Part shown: one piece after another, positions 10,731 to 20,000 of the stretch | Layout of the letters: every line of letters starts with the position of its first letter | How positions within the stretch are numbered: position 1 is the first letter of the stretch | DNA from: Symsagittifera roscoffensis | Lineage: Eukaryota; Xenacoelomorpha; Acoela; Convolutidae | Assembly (NCBI RefSeq): GCF_963678635.1 | Contig: NW_026971576.1 | Location: forward strand, 1-62,000 | DNA length: 62,000 nt | Reading direction: 5' to 3' | Notes under the pieces: generated by a model | Database searches by the model: none | What the model saw: only the letters and a program-made list of their open reading frames with translations | What the model was told of the DNA's origin: nothing | Translations under genes and position numbers: made by a program

Positions 10731-10749
10731 AAGGTGGATCGTCCACCTT
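10731..10749. promoter_or_regulatory. Perfect hairpin, 8-bp arms
   Basis: The sequence aaggtgga-tcg-tccacctt gives 8-bp arms with a 3-nt loop. Together with a second hairpin 43 bp away it sits in the only sizeable non-coding gap between pol and the accessory ORFs. Function unknown. Confidence 0.4.
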
Positions 10750-10791
10750 CACTTTTGTCAGAGTAGCACGAATGTGCGCTGTCACCTTGAT

Positions 10792-10811
10792 GACCTGGAG
10801 TACCCCAGGTC
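10792..10811. promoter_or_regulatory. Perfect hairpin, 7-bp arms
   Basis: The sequence gacctgg-agtacc-ccaggtc has 7-bp complementary arms and a 6-nt loop. It is paired in position with the 10,731 hairpin. It could be an RNA structure between ORFs; no function can be assigned. Confidence 0.4.
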
Positions 10812-10998
10812 TATTATGACACAAACATAAAACATATCATAACAATAACATAACATAAACACATAAACATCACACACATATACTATCACATAAAAACATA
10901 ATCCCTAATACTGTACCTAAAACCTAACCTAACCTAAAACTTGACTCTAATTCTTATCGAGTAACTTAATAAAAATCACTTATCGCCGAGCGCAATTC

Positions 10999-13149
10999 TT
11001 AGCATATGCTCAGATAGTATTTTTTATGTAAGTAAACTTCTATGTCAGTCTCTGAAAATATCACATGTACAAGTGCGTACAACTCTCTCGGATGTAGCTT
11101 TCCCCTATTAGGATCGTATACTGGCAACGAGAGAGAGGTCACTCCTCTCTCAACCAAAAAATCCCTAAGTCGAGTCAAGGCCAATACCAAGCTCTTTGGA
11201 TCTACGTGTTGCATATCAGTGGCCTTGGTAACCAGGAAACACAAATATTTCCGTGGTATCTGTGATGCAACAGGGGGCAGCGCTATCATCCCTCCCACAC
11301 CAGGCCTCTGTTTCCACAAAAACTCGATATTTTTATACTCTCTCTTGAAGTCAGCCGCTAGTGCTGTTTTGAAGCTTACGTCCGCGGTTATCGCTATGGC
11401 GCACGTGCGTTCCGTGAGTATGAAATCGCTGTCCGTTATGACGATATTACTCGAATAATGGTTCGGTAGATCAAAATACGATTCAAAGATTCGTCCAAAA
11501 GGTGGTTTTTTAGCATTATCGCCCTCTGTCTCTAGTTCTCCGGTTTCTCTTGCCGATTTCAATTTTTTTATTATCAGATTTTTGGTGTGGGTGAGTCCTA
11601 CCCCCACTCCCCGGACAAAAATATCCATCGACGTCCCCGTCGATCGCCCAAAGTCTAGGAGATCGAGGTTGGATTGTGGAACACGTAGAGGACCATCTGG
11701 GGCGACCCAGTTGGACTCGGTATTGTCATGACTGATGTATTTGACGCCGTCTCTATCGACGTCCTGAATCGTCAGGATCGTCTCTTTTGGATCTGTCGGC
11801 AGATCATGGAGCCATTCGAGCACGCGCAAGTTTGTTAGTTCCTGCTCATGAGTCTGTTCCGCTTCTGGTTCGAACTCCACTTCCGTTTCTGATCGATCGT
11901 CGATCCAATCTTGATCCATATCGTTCACAAGGTCTATTTCTTCTAGCATCGCCACATCGTCCAGTCCCACCAGCGAGTCTATGACATCACTTACTACTAT
12001 CCTGTCTACAACGAAGTCCTCGCCGTACGGATTGTACTTCTTCTGGTTTTTTCCTCTCTTACTTTGGCGTGTTTCCATAGTGAGAGGAAAGTCAGGCTGT
12101 ATTCCTTTGTCAATTTCGGTTTGTTCCGGGCAGTCCCAGTCTTCTTCGGCATAAGGTAGAGTTTCATCGTCCACCTCTACTCGCTCGGTCAACTCGAGAT
12201 CCAGTGGTAGATCGCAATCGTCCACCAACTCATTCCCGTCGTTCTTGTCGCGAGTACCCCTTTCATTCACTTCACAAGCAGGATCCACTATCAAATAGTC
12301 TCCCTCTTGCATGTCCGCTGGGATGCACCAATCCTCTGACGAGGCATTGTGTGGTTTGATATTCTCGTAATGAGCTGCTCTTCCAGTGCTCAATCGATAA
12401 AAACGACCTCCTTGGTGCACCTCTGTTATCTGAAATGGACCACGCCATTTCTTTAATAACTTCTTGGTTCCTTTTGGTGGAACCACTTCCTGGAACATCC
12501 AGACGTAGTCGCCAACCGAGTAGGCTTTCGCATCAGCTGTCCTTTTATCAAACCTCCTTTTTTGTCTAATTTGCGCCTGTTGCGTATTCCTCCTGCATAA
12601 GTCATTGAGGTCCTGCTGTCTTCTAATAACCTCCCGCACATACGTTTGCGGTGCCGTCCTCTTCCTCTCATATTCAGGGTAGAAAAACGTCAACGGGAGC
12701 GCTTTTTCATGACCTGTTAACATCATGTGCGGACTTATTCCCGTGGTGGAATGCTCCGTGCTGTTGTAAGCACCCATCACTTGCGGCAAGTGCTTGTCCC
12801 AGTCATCCATATAACGCGAGCAGTAGACTCTCAGCATGGATACCAGTGTGCGATTTTGCCTCTCGACTAGGCCATTCGTTTGCGGGTGATAAGTGGTCGA
12901 GTAGGCCTGCGCTACCTGTGACCTTTTCATCAACTCCTTCGTGAGATCACCCACGAATGCTGTGCCATTGTCCGATTGGAACGTGATGGGGCAGCCATGC
13001 CTCGCTATCCACACATTTATCAAGTGATCGCATGTTTCTTCCGCCGATGCTGTCATGCAGGGTGCTGCCTCCGCATACTTCGTAAAATGGTCGATCATTA
13101 CCAGCACCTGATTATAGCCCGTTGCTGTCATAGATTTTCTGATGATCAA
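10999..13149 (-). CDS. Integrase core with acidic extension and C-terminal macro-like domain
   Basis: A 716-codon ORF with no ATG at its 5' end (TTG at 13,149); it is the 3' continuation of pol after a frameshift. It shows the integrase core: QSDNGTAF (D60) and GLVERQNR (E96), a D-35-E spacing, with the first catalytic Asp in the other frame upstream. A GPF module lies at residues 236-239, chromatin- or DNA-associated in gypsy integrases. Residues 280-570 are strongly acidic. Residues ~573-712 resemble macro (ADP-ribose-binding) domains: AADFKREYKN, GVGGMIALP, YLCFLVTKAT, GVTSLSLPVYDP and LVHVIF fall in the expected order. The usual glycine-rich loop is replaced by YDPNRGKL, so binding may be altered. 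The 11,607-11,650 segment inside repeats the sequence next to the 3' LTR. Confidence 0.85.
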   Translation of the reverse strand: MIIRKSMTATGYNQVLVMIDHFTKYAEAAPCMTASAEETCDHLINVWIARHGCPITFQSDNGTAFVGDLTKELMKRSQVAQAYSTTYHPQTNGLVERQNRTLVSMLRVYCSRYMDDWDKHLPQVMGAYNSTEHSTTGISPHMMLTGHEKALPLTFFYPEYERKRTAPQTYVREVIRRQQDLNDLCRRNTQQAQIRQKRRFDKRTADAKAYSVGDYVWMFQEVVPPKGTKKLLKKWRGPFQITEVHQGGRFYRLSTGRAAHYENIKPHNASSEDWCIPADMQEGDYLIVDPACEVNERGTRDKNDGNELVDDCDLPLDLELTERVEVDDETLPYAEEDWDCPEQTEIDKGIQPDFPLTMETRQSKRGKNQKKYNPYGEDFVVDRIVVSDVIDSLVGLDDVAMLEEIDLVNDMDQDWIDDRSETEVEFEPEAEQTHEQELTNLRVLEWLHDLPTDPKETILTIQDVDRDGVKYISHDNTESNWVAPDGPLRVPQSNLDLLDFGRSTGTSMDIFVRGVGVGLTHTKNLIIKKLKSARETGELETEGDNAKKPPFGRIFESYFDLPNHYSSNIVITDSDFILTERTCAIAITADVSFKTALAADFKREYKNIEFLWKQRPGVGGMIALPPVASQIPRKYLCFLVTKATDMQHVDPKSLVLALTRLRDFLVERGVTSLSLPVYDPNRGKLHPRELYALVHVIFSETDIEVYLHKKYYLSIC

Positions 13150-13582
13150 TTTGCACCACTTCGTTGAAACCTGACGACTCTATTGACTGTAGGGGGAACC
13201 TCAACTTCCTGGGATCCTTCGCCTGCTGACATGACAGGCATGCTGCGATCCACTTCTCACAAGCCTTCTGCAATCCCGGCCATTCGAATCGTTTCTGTAT
13301 CCTGTTATACACTTTGTCCACGCCTTGATGGCCCATCTGATCATGTGAGCGAAAGAGCAATTCGGTCTGATACAACTGTGGTAAAACTATTGAATTGTAT
13401 TTATAGAGGACCTTGACCTCCTCTTTCCGCTTGCAGGCTACGATTCCGTCCTTGTTCAGTTACAACAAGTCGTTTCGCTTCAGGTAGAATTGCTTCAGGA
13501 TTTTGTAGCTATCTTCTTCCAAATCTCCCTTGTCAGGTGCTCCATTCTCGATCCATCTCTTCAGACTGCTCGTCATTCTATA
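13112..13582 (-). pseudogene. Integrase tether and zinc-finger part of pol, broken
   Basis: This frame encodes the gypsy spacer upstream of integrase, then an H-H-C-C zinc finger (SHDQMGHQGVDKVYNRI followed by CLSCQQ) and the first catalytic Asp (QIDHQK). A UAA codon interrupts it at 13,460-13,462. At the 3' end the reading passes to the frame of the 10,999-13,149 ORF between 13,112 and 13,149, a one-base shift. Around 13,578 another one-base shift separates it from the upstream pol frame. Otherwise the residues are well preserved. Either the element decayed recently or the assembly is poor locally. Confidence 0.75.
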
Positions 13583-13970
13583 GCCTGTACCTGGCTTTCA
13601 AATACGTCTTCACCACGTTCATTTGCCCACTCATTATCTCCGGAGCATGAGCATCGTCCATCAACTTGACACACCATATCTTTTTCAAAGGCGTCGCTTC
13701 CTGCACAGATGGTTCCAGATTGGTACGGACGACCGTACCATGTGGCAGCAATCTGGTTGGGCGTTTCGAAACTGCTATCAGCTCGAGCTCGTCTGCGGCA
13801 TTATCTACCACAGTGCCCTCTTCATCTGAGGTGTATCTGTCCCTGTCTGGATCCTGATGTGTTTCTCGGTCCAGCCCACGCTGCTTCCAGTCTACCAATA
13901 AGGAGTGGATTGCGATCTCTGATATATCGGAATTGGAAGTTGTTTCAGACGTGTTGTCCCAGGACTGGGG
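13578..13970 (-). pseudogene. Pol spacer fragment downstream of an in-frame UGA
   Basis: About 130 open codons in the same frame as the 13,971-14,256 segment, separated from it only by one UGA (13,971-13,973). The first Met (13,898) starts a 106-codon stretch. The protein is acidic and polar with no recognised domain; by position it is the linker between RNase H and integrase. It ends with a frameshift near 13,578. Confidence 0.6.
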
Positions 13971-14256
13971 TCACGAGTCAACACTTGAGTCGACTGATTC
14001 TCCAACATCATACTCCAAGTTGTCTGAGATGTTTCTCGACTCCCCGGACAAAACTCTGTCCATCGGTCGCTTTGAACCCGACTCCCCGGACAAAATTCTG
14101 CCCCTAGGTGGTCTAGTCAACCTCTCCCCGGACAAGTCGTCCTGCACGGTCTCAAAGGTGTCCGACTCCTCAGACGAGTCGTCCTTGACTGGCTCGAAGG
14201 TATCAGACTCCCCGGACATTGCCTCGTCCACGGACGAACAATCTGGGCTCGGCTCG
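13971..14256 (-). pseudogene. Acidic SGES-repeat linker of pol, frame-shifted
   Basis: This frame encodes several copies of an SGES-containing acidic repeat (VLSGES, ILSGES, DLSGER, AMSGES). At the DNA level they come from repeats of the plus-strand motif ctccccggaca. It continues the VDEAM repeats of the RT ORF but has been thrown out of frame by a 35-nt deletion in the proximal copy of a duplication near 14,256. It ends at the UGA at 13,971. Low-complexity linker of unknown role. Confidence 0.6.
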
Positions 14257-17049
14257 TTTCCTCGTGAAGTGCACTCTCCTCGTGAAGCTAGATTTCGACC
14301 TGATCCTGACTTCCTCAGTAGTTTGGTTCTGATTCAGTGTTCCATATTCAGTGAACGAAGTTCTCAACAAGACCTCCTTCGGCATCGAGCTCACCAGCTG
14401 GTTGACAATCGACCTGCAATCCCGTTCAACGCCTCGGCTGCGAATGGACACTGGCCTCTTCTCTGTTCTCTCGGTGACAGTCAACCGCTGCATGGTCATT
14501 GCCTCGTCCACGGACATTGCCTCGTCCACGGACGAACAATCTGGGCTCGGCTCGTATTGTTCGTCCTTGACTGGCTTCCTTGCCTCTTTAGCATCCGTGA
14601 AGTGCACTCTCCTCGTGAAGCTAGATTTCGACCTGATCCTGACTTCCTCAGTAGTTTGGTTCTGATTCAGTGTTCCATATTCAGTGAACGAAGTTCTCAA
14701 CAAGACCTCCTTCGGCATCGAGCTCACCAGCTGGTTGACAATCGACCTGCAATCCCGTTCAACGCCTCGGCTGCGAATGGACACTGGCCTCTTCTCTGTT
14801 CTCTCGGTGACAGTCAACCGCTGCATGGTCTCCATCCATTCAGGATCATGCCTATCCACTTCCCTGTCCAACAAGTCACGGAGTTTTCCCATGACGTCCG
14901 GCGCCACGTTCACCGTCCTGTTCAATAGAGCCATGCTGTTTATACCCAGCCTGGTTAGTTCTTGCTGTACCAAGTTGGATCGGACTAGCAGATCCAACGG
15001 AACGGGCTCGCCTCTGGCTAAAAGCTTTATCTCCGCGGCCGTCTCCACTGGAAGGTCAGGGTGTCCAGGTATAGGATGTCCTGACTTGTCTAACCACCTA
15101 GTAAGTGGCAGCTTGTCGTAGGTTTCTTTCTCCAGAAAGGAAAACCCGTCTTTGATCTCCGATTGGTTAGCCTGTCTCTCCTCGAGGCGCTCATAAAATT
15201 CTGTCTTTTTACTGAGGCTATCTGCGTTCTGGTGCTTGTCACGAGTACGGTGCTGTATGATCATGTGGTATCCATCCAGGCGCACGATCCAACGACCAAT
15301 ATAGCTTTGGTCCATCGAATAGGTTTTCAGCCAGGCAAGGGCACGATTATCTACACGTAACTTGAAGGGAGCACTCCCCAAGTAGGCCCTGTATTTTTCC
15401 ACGAAAATGATCACCGCAAACATCTCCGCTTTTGGTGCGCCGTACTTCATTTCAGTATCACTCAGGACTTTACTCCCGTAGGCTATCGGACGAAGAACCG
15501 TTCTCCCGTTCCACTCCTGCTCCTGGTGAAGTATGCCCGATATCGCAACCACTGATGCATCCGTGTCCAGCACGAACATCCCCTTCTCTGTCGGCATGCC
15601 GAGGACCGGTGCCTCGCAAAGCTCACGTTTGATGTTTTCAAATGAAACTTGTGCCTCATCAGTCCATGTGAACTTTTTGCCCTTGTTTCTCATCAGCCTC
15701 TGCATGGGGTATATTTTGTCAGCATACCCCTTGATGAACTCTCGATAATAATTTGCGAATCCCAGAAAACTCATCAGCTGTGTATCTGTTTTAGGTGCCT
15801 TCCAGGTCAGCACCGCTTCAACCGCTTCGGGATCTGGTCTTACTCCATGTTTGTCAACCAGGCGGCCCAGATACTTCATGGAATCCCTGAGGATTTCACA
15901 CTTAGAGGGTTTGCATTTCAGACCCGCCTGCTTCATGCAAGAAAACACCTCCTCCAACCTCTCTATGTGGTCTTCTAAGGTTGGTGTTGCAATCACGACA
16001 TCATCGACATAACACATGATGAGATTCCCGTATTTCTTAGTGACGCTCGTGAGTGCCTGGGCCATCAGTCGCTGGAATGTGGCCGTCGCATTGCACAATC
16101 CGAATGGCATCCTCTTCCACTGGAACAATCCCAGCTCACACGCGAAGCCTGTTTTCTCTCGACCTTGCTTTCTAAGTGGCACTTGCCAGAATGCAGAGCC
16201 CAGATCCAACGTCGTGAAGACCTTCGTGTCTCCCAGCTTGGACAAGCTCTCATCGATGCGGGGAATCGGGTATGCGTCCTTTATAGTCACTGCGTTCAGA
16301 TAACGGAAATCACAACAAAATCTGAGTTGTCCCCCTTTCTTTTTCGCCATGACCACGCCACAAGCCCATGGGGACTTCGACGGCTCGATCATGTCGTACT
16401 CCATTAACATCTCGATTTCCTTCCTACACGCTTCTGACTTGTTTGGGGTCATTCTTCTCGCCCCTTCTCTATGAGGTACCGAGCCCTCTTCTATCTCAAT
16501 CTCGTGCTCTACAAAATTGCAACAACCTATGTCAGCCTTGTGTTTCGAGAAAACGTCTGCGTTCCGACTTAGCACCGCTCTGAGCGAATCTAGTTCCTTG
16601 TCTGATATTTTACCCTTTAGATGTTCTATCTCAGGTAGGACAGGTTTATTCGCTGCTAACTCTGCCTCCGTCGGTCTCTCAGGGAAGTTGGAACAACTAG
16701 ACAGCCCATCATCTGTTTCCGACTTCATTGAAAACAATTTCTTAGAAGATTTCAATTCATTCACTCTTTTCATTATACATTCTTGGTCCGCATGCAATGG
16801 ACATTTAGTTACATCAAACTTTTTCAAGTTCTCCGCACTCTGAAAGTCTGTGTTCAGAGGCAAAGCGTAGCCAAGTTTCTTTCCCCTCTGTATTGTCACT
16901 GTTGTTGCTTCTGTGTTCAATAACACACTCACACACAGTCCGCTCTGAGTGAGTGAGAAGCTTCTTCCTAAAATAGCCGAGCTTTTACTGTTTGGATTTG
17001 GTACCAGACACACCTGTCTGTCATTGCTGAGTTCATTCAAGTTCCTCAT
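14203..17049 (-). CDS. Reverse transcriptase-RNase H (pol)
   Basis: A 948-codon ORF. RT motifs in order: FCCDFRYLN (244-252), LDLGSAFWQV (281-290), MPFGLCNA (314-321), CYVDD (346-350). RNase H follows with LDTDAS (494-499), E542 in PKAEMFAV, D567 in RVDNRA and D610 in HQNADSLS. This is gypsy-type polymerase that copies element RNA into DNA. Residues 720-948 are a polar spacer with a duplicated segment; the last ~20 residues are out of frame because of the 35-nt deletion. The ORF is in the same frame as gag-protease, 36 nt downstream of its UGA, so the ATG at 17,049 need not be the real start: a readthrough fusion is equally possible. All catalytic residues are present. Confidence 0.93.
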   Translation of the reverse strand: MRNLNELSNDRQVCLVPNPNSKSSAILGRSFSLTQSGLCVSVLLNTEATTVTIQRGKKLGYALPLNTDFQSAENLKKFDVTKCPLHADQECIMKRVNELKSSKKLFSMKSETDDGLSSCSNFPERPTEAELAANKPVLPEIEHLKGKISDKELDSLRAVLSRNADVFSKHKADIGCCNFVEHEIEIEEGSVPHREGARRMTPNKSEACRKEIEMLMEYDMIEPSKSPWACGVVMAKKKGGQLRFCCDFRYLNAVTIKDAYPIPRIDESLSKLGDTKVFTTLDLGSAFWQVPLRKQGREKTGFACELGLFQWKRMPFGLCNATATFQRLMAQALTSVTKKYGNLIMCYVDDVVIATPTLEDHIERLEEVFSCMKQAGLKCKPSKCEILRDSMKYLGRLVDKHGVRPDPEAVEAVLTWKAPKTDTQLMSFLGFANYYREFIKGYADKIYPMQRLMRNKGKKFTWTDEAQVSFENIKRELCEAPVLGMPTEKGMFVLDTDASVVAISGILHQEQEWNGRTVLRPIAYGSKVLSDTEMKYGAPKAEMFAVIIFVEKYRAYLGSAPFKLRVDNRALAWLKTYSMDQSYIGRWIVRLDGYHMIIQHRTRDKHQNADSLSKKTEFYERLEERQANQSEIKDGFSFLEKETYDKLPLTRWLDKSGHPIPGHPDLPVETAAEIKLLARGEPVPLDLLVRSNLVQQELTRLGINSMALLNRTVNVAPDVMGKLRDLLDREVDRHDPEWMETMQRLTVTERTEKRPVSIRSRGVERDCRSIVNQLVSSMPKEVLLRTSFTEYGTLNQNQTTEEVRIRSKSSFTRRVHFTDAKEARKPVKDEQYEPSPDCSSVDEAMSVDEAMTMQRLTVTERTEKRPVSIRSRGVERDCRSIVNQLVSSMPKEVLLRTSFTEYGTLNQNQTTEEVRIRSKSSFTRRVHFTRKRAEPRLFVRGRGNVRGV
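14222..14830 (-). repeat. Imperfect in-frame tandem duplication in pol, 333-bp period
   Basis: Copy A (14,222-14,497) and copy B (14,520-14,830) are near-identical at a 333-bp offset over their left parts as the element reads (111 codons). Copy A lacks 35 nt present in copy B. The duplication gives two copies of a ~75-residue basic segment at the C-terminus of the RT ORF, and the deletion shifts the frame. Confidence 0.9.
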
Positions 17050-17085
17050 CCTAAACGTCGCTACTACGGCTTGGTTTGGTTTTAA

Positions 17086-17088
17086 TCA
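17086..17088 (-). other. In-frame UGA separating gag-protease from pol
   Basis: The stop codon of gag-pro is UGA in the context GTT-UGA-UUA-AAA. The same frame then stays open for 12 codons to the Met of the RT ORF and on through RT. It is either a stop-codon suppression site or a CGA-to-TGA mutation. Confidence 0.55.
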
Positions 17089-20000
17089 AACTTTTCGATC
17101 CAGAAAAATCGGCACCTTGGCTTGATTAATTAAGATCTTATTAAGGGGTCTCTTTTCATACTTTCTCTCAGGATCCTTGATCCTAATCAACCCGTCATTG
17201 AGATCGATCGTGACGTCAAAGTTGCGAACGAAATCCCTTCCTAAGATGAATTGATCGGATTCGTCCAAATTCTCCACTACTAGGAAGCTCATCCAAAGAT
17301 GTCTTCCTCCGAGCTGCAGTGAAATGATCGGGGTTTGTCCAGTGACATAGATCGTTCCCTGATTGGCAGCTGCCAACCTAATGTTTGTCGGTATGAGATC
17401 CGACCTTTCGAAACCCATGTCGGTCCAAGTTTTGACTGGCATGACACTAACCACTGCTCCCGTGTCTAGCAGTCCCTTTACTGAAAGTTGTCTGCCTTGC
17501 ACGTCCAGAACGTGTGCGGCCAGATCGGCCTCACAACCAATATGCACCGCATCTTGTTCGAGCATCGCGTTGTGTCCGATTCGTCTAACCTTCAGCTCCT
17601 CTTGACCAATGTATATCCGGCCAATTTGATCGTTCGCATCAGTTATGTGAGCTTTCGTGTAGATATTGATGCCATCCACATTCATCAGGATCGGGTAAGG
17701 GCCATGGACATTGATATAATGTCCGTCCACTTTCATCAGCCTCGGACCTCCCGTTGTGAGCAGCGCTCGCACTGCCCTGGAGTCCAGATTGGGATCCTTC
17801 TCCTTCAGGTAGTCGGCATAGATGTCCAGGTGGACTAGTGTAATCTCGGATGGTTCACTCAAGTTCTTGACCACCTGGTGCCCTGCGACTGAGATGATGG
17901 ACATTATTTTGGTCCCCGCCTTCGTCATGCCGAAAGTCTTACCAGATATAACGTTCAGTTTTAGTCCCTGTTTATTGGGTTCCTCTTTGTCTTCTGCTTT
18001 TGTCGTTTTACCCAGGACATTAAAACTTTCGCGAAGATCTGTGCTCTCCAGCTCCAACCTTGCCCATTGCTCCACTTCTTTCGTGGCTAGGTCCTGTTTG
18101 ACATTCTGCAGCGCTGTCCTTGCCGCCAGGCCGTAATCCACCTTGAGTGGGCTAGACGACTCTGCTTCGAGGTTCGAGGCTACCACCTCGTCAGGCCATG
18201 TCCTAACCTTTTTGGTCGTGAAGGTGTTCGGTGTCGTCTCCTTTCTCCGAGATTCAGCCTCGTTCATCAGACGTGCTCGACTGGCCTTGACACCCGAAAG
18301 CGCCTTTTCGTGGCGGGGATGTTTCGCGTCCGCTACTGCGTCCCAAAATTGAGTACAATCCGACTTGAAGTGTCCCTCCAAATTACAGAAGAAACACCTC
18401 GGACCATATTTCATGATGAGCCCTCTGACGTACTCTTCATGATCCTCGTCGGTCGCGTCGGCGTCCTCGAGAAAGTAGCCTATGGCCTTCATGTTCTGTT
18501 TGTATGCAGAACACGCAGAAACGTGATGGTCCATCGAACCACAATTCGCACACGACCTCCTCTTGTCCATGTCATCGCGAGGTTTGTACCAACTGGAATT
18601 CGCACCAGTGTTTGTCCCGCTATAGTTGCCATAATTGCTGTAACGATTTTGCGCCCTCGGTTTTATGAGTAAATACTCGCGTGACTTCATACGCAAGTCG
18701 TCAGGCGTGGGTACCTGGTCAAGCGACAGGGTGAAGTGAGTGGCCAACATCGTCTTCAACTCCTCACTCCTTACTCCATCCATGAACTTCGAAGCAATCG
18801 CCAAGTTTCGCTCGGATATTCTCTCATCCGGGTTGCTTCTCCTCCTGAGCAATTCAAGGTCGTCCAAGAATTTACCTATTGATTCTTCATCTCTTTGACG
18901 CCTCTTCTCGAACTTCACCATAGCCTGGTGCCCTTGTACGCCAGAGCCGAAACGATTCAGCAGGATGTCGAATATCTTGCGAGCGCTGTCTCTCTCATTG
19001 GCTCTTTTCGCCATTACACAACTTAATGCAGTACCCTCCAGGTTGCTCGTCAGCGCGCTGCACTCTTGTTTCTTGGAGAGATTCTCTTCCTCAAAGTGTA
19101 ACTCCATCACCTCTATCCAAGTATCAATGCAGCCGTCTGACTCGTCTTTATATGACTTCGGCTTTTTCAGTGTCCTTCTTGACCTCTCTCCTCTCTCGGT
19201 TGACTTCGAGAGCTTGGTGATGAATGTTTCGAGAGATCTGTTCAGAGGCTCAAACATCGAGGCATACATCGTTGTGTCCTGTGAGAGTGTAGTCAGATCT
19301 GGTACTGAACTGACTTTTGGCACGGTTGGCAACCTTGTCTCCGGGGTGGCATCTGCCTCCGGCGGGACTGGATTCGTCCAGCCAGGCCTCTGCGGGGCTG
19401 CCCTTGGCCGCTCCTTGTTTCTAAGTTCGTAGTTCGTTCTCGAGCCTTGCTGGGCTCTGGCATTTCCGCCCGTACCATCTCCAACATTCGCATGGCGTGA
19501 ACGCTCCCTTGGGTTGGAATTCTCCTGCCAACTACTCCCATTCAGGATCGCGTCAAGCTTCCGCATCATTAAGTCAGACTTTGCATCTAATCTCTTCTCC
19601 AGGCTGGTCATCGTGTGGGCGTAGGTACTATCATGATCGTTCAACAATCGTTCGATCTCTCTGGTCATCCTAGCCTCTCTTTCGTATGACTCCTTGTTTG
19701 CCTGTGCCAGGCTCTCCGCCAGGCATTGATCGGTGTTGCGAATCAATTGGGCTTGATCAACCCTCGCCTGTGACTTCACGTGCGTTAGTTCATCTCTCAG
19801 ATTCTCTTGACCCTTGTGAGCTCTCTCATCAACTTGATCTATTCTTTTAGTCATGTCCCGTCTCAGTTCATCCAGACCATTCATTACGCCAGCGAACATG
19901 TCACTTATGTCGCCAGTGGCCCCAAATGACGGGGTTAGTCCCAGAGTAGATGAGGTCAACTGTGGCTGCAGCCTGGTGCTTGACGACGCACCGCCTTTTT

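Larger units (their letters stand above)
10525..10998 (-). other. Intergenic segment between integrase and accessory ORFs
   Basis: No ORF is supportable here. It holds an AT-rich stretch of aacata/cataaaca short repeats (about 10,820-10,915), three cctaa units (10,925-10,940) and two short perfect hairpins listed separately. If the giant ORF is made from its own RNA, a splice acceptor or promoter could lie here, but I cannot identify one. Confidence 0.4.

Noticed and set aside
10920-10945. Three cctaa units, resembling TTAGG telomere repeats
   Set aside because: Only three units inside a retroelement spacer; too short to mean a telomeric seed.
13933-14928. 331-codon plus-strand ORF opposite pol
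   Set aside because: Shadow of the minus-strand pol; long only because the complementary frame and the 333-bp duplication are stop-poor.
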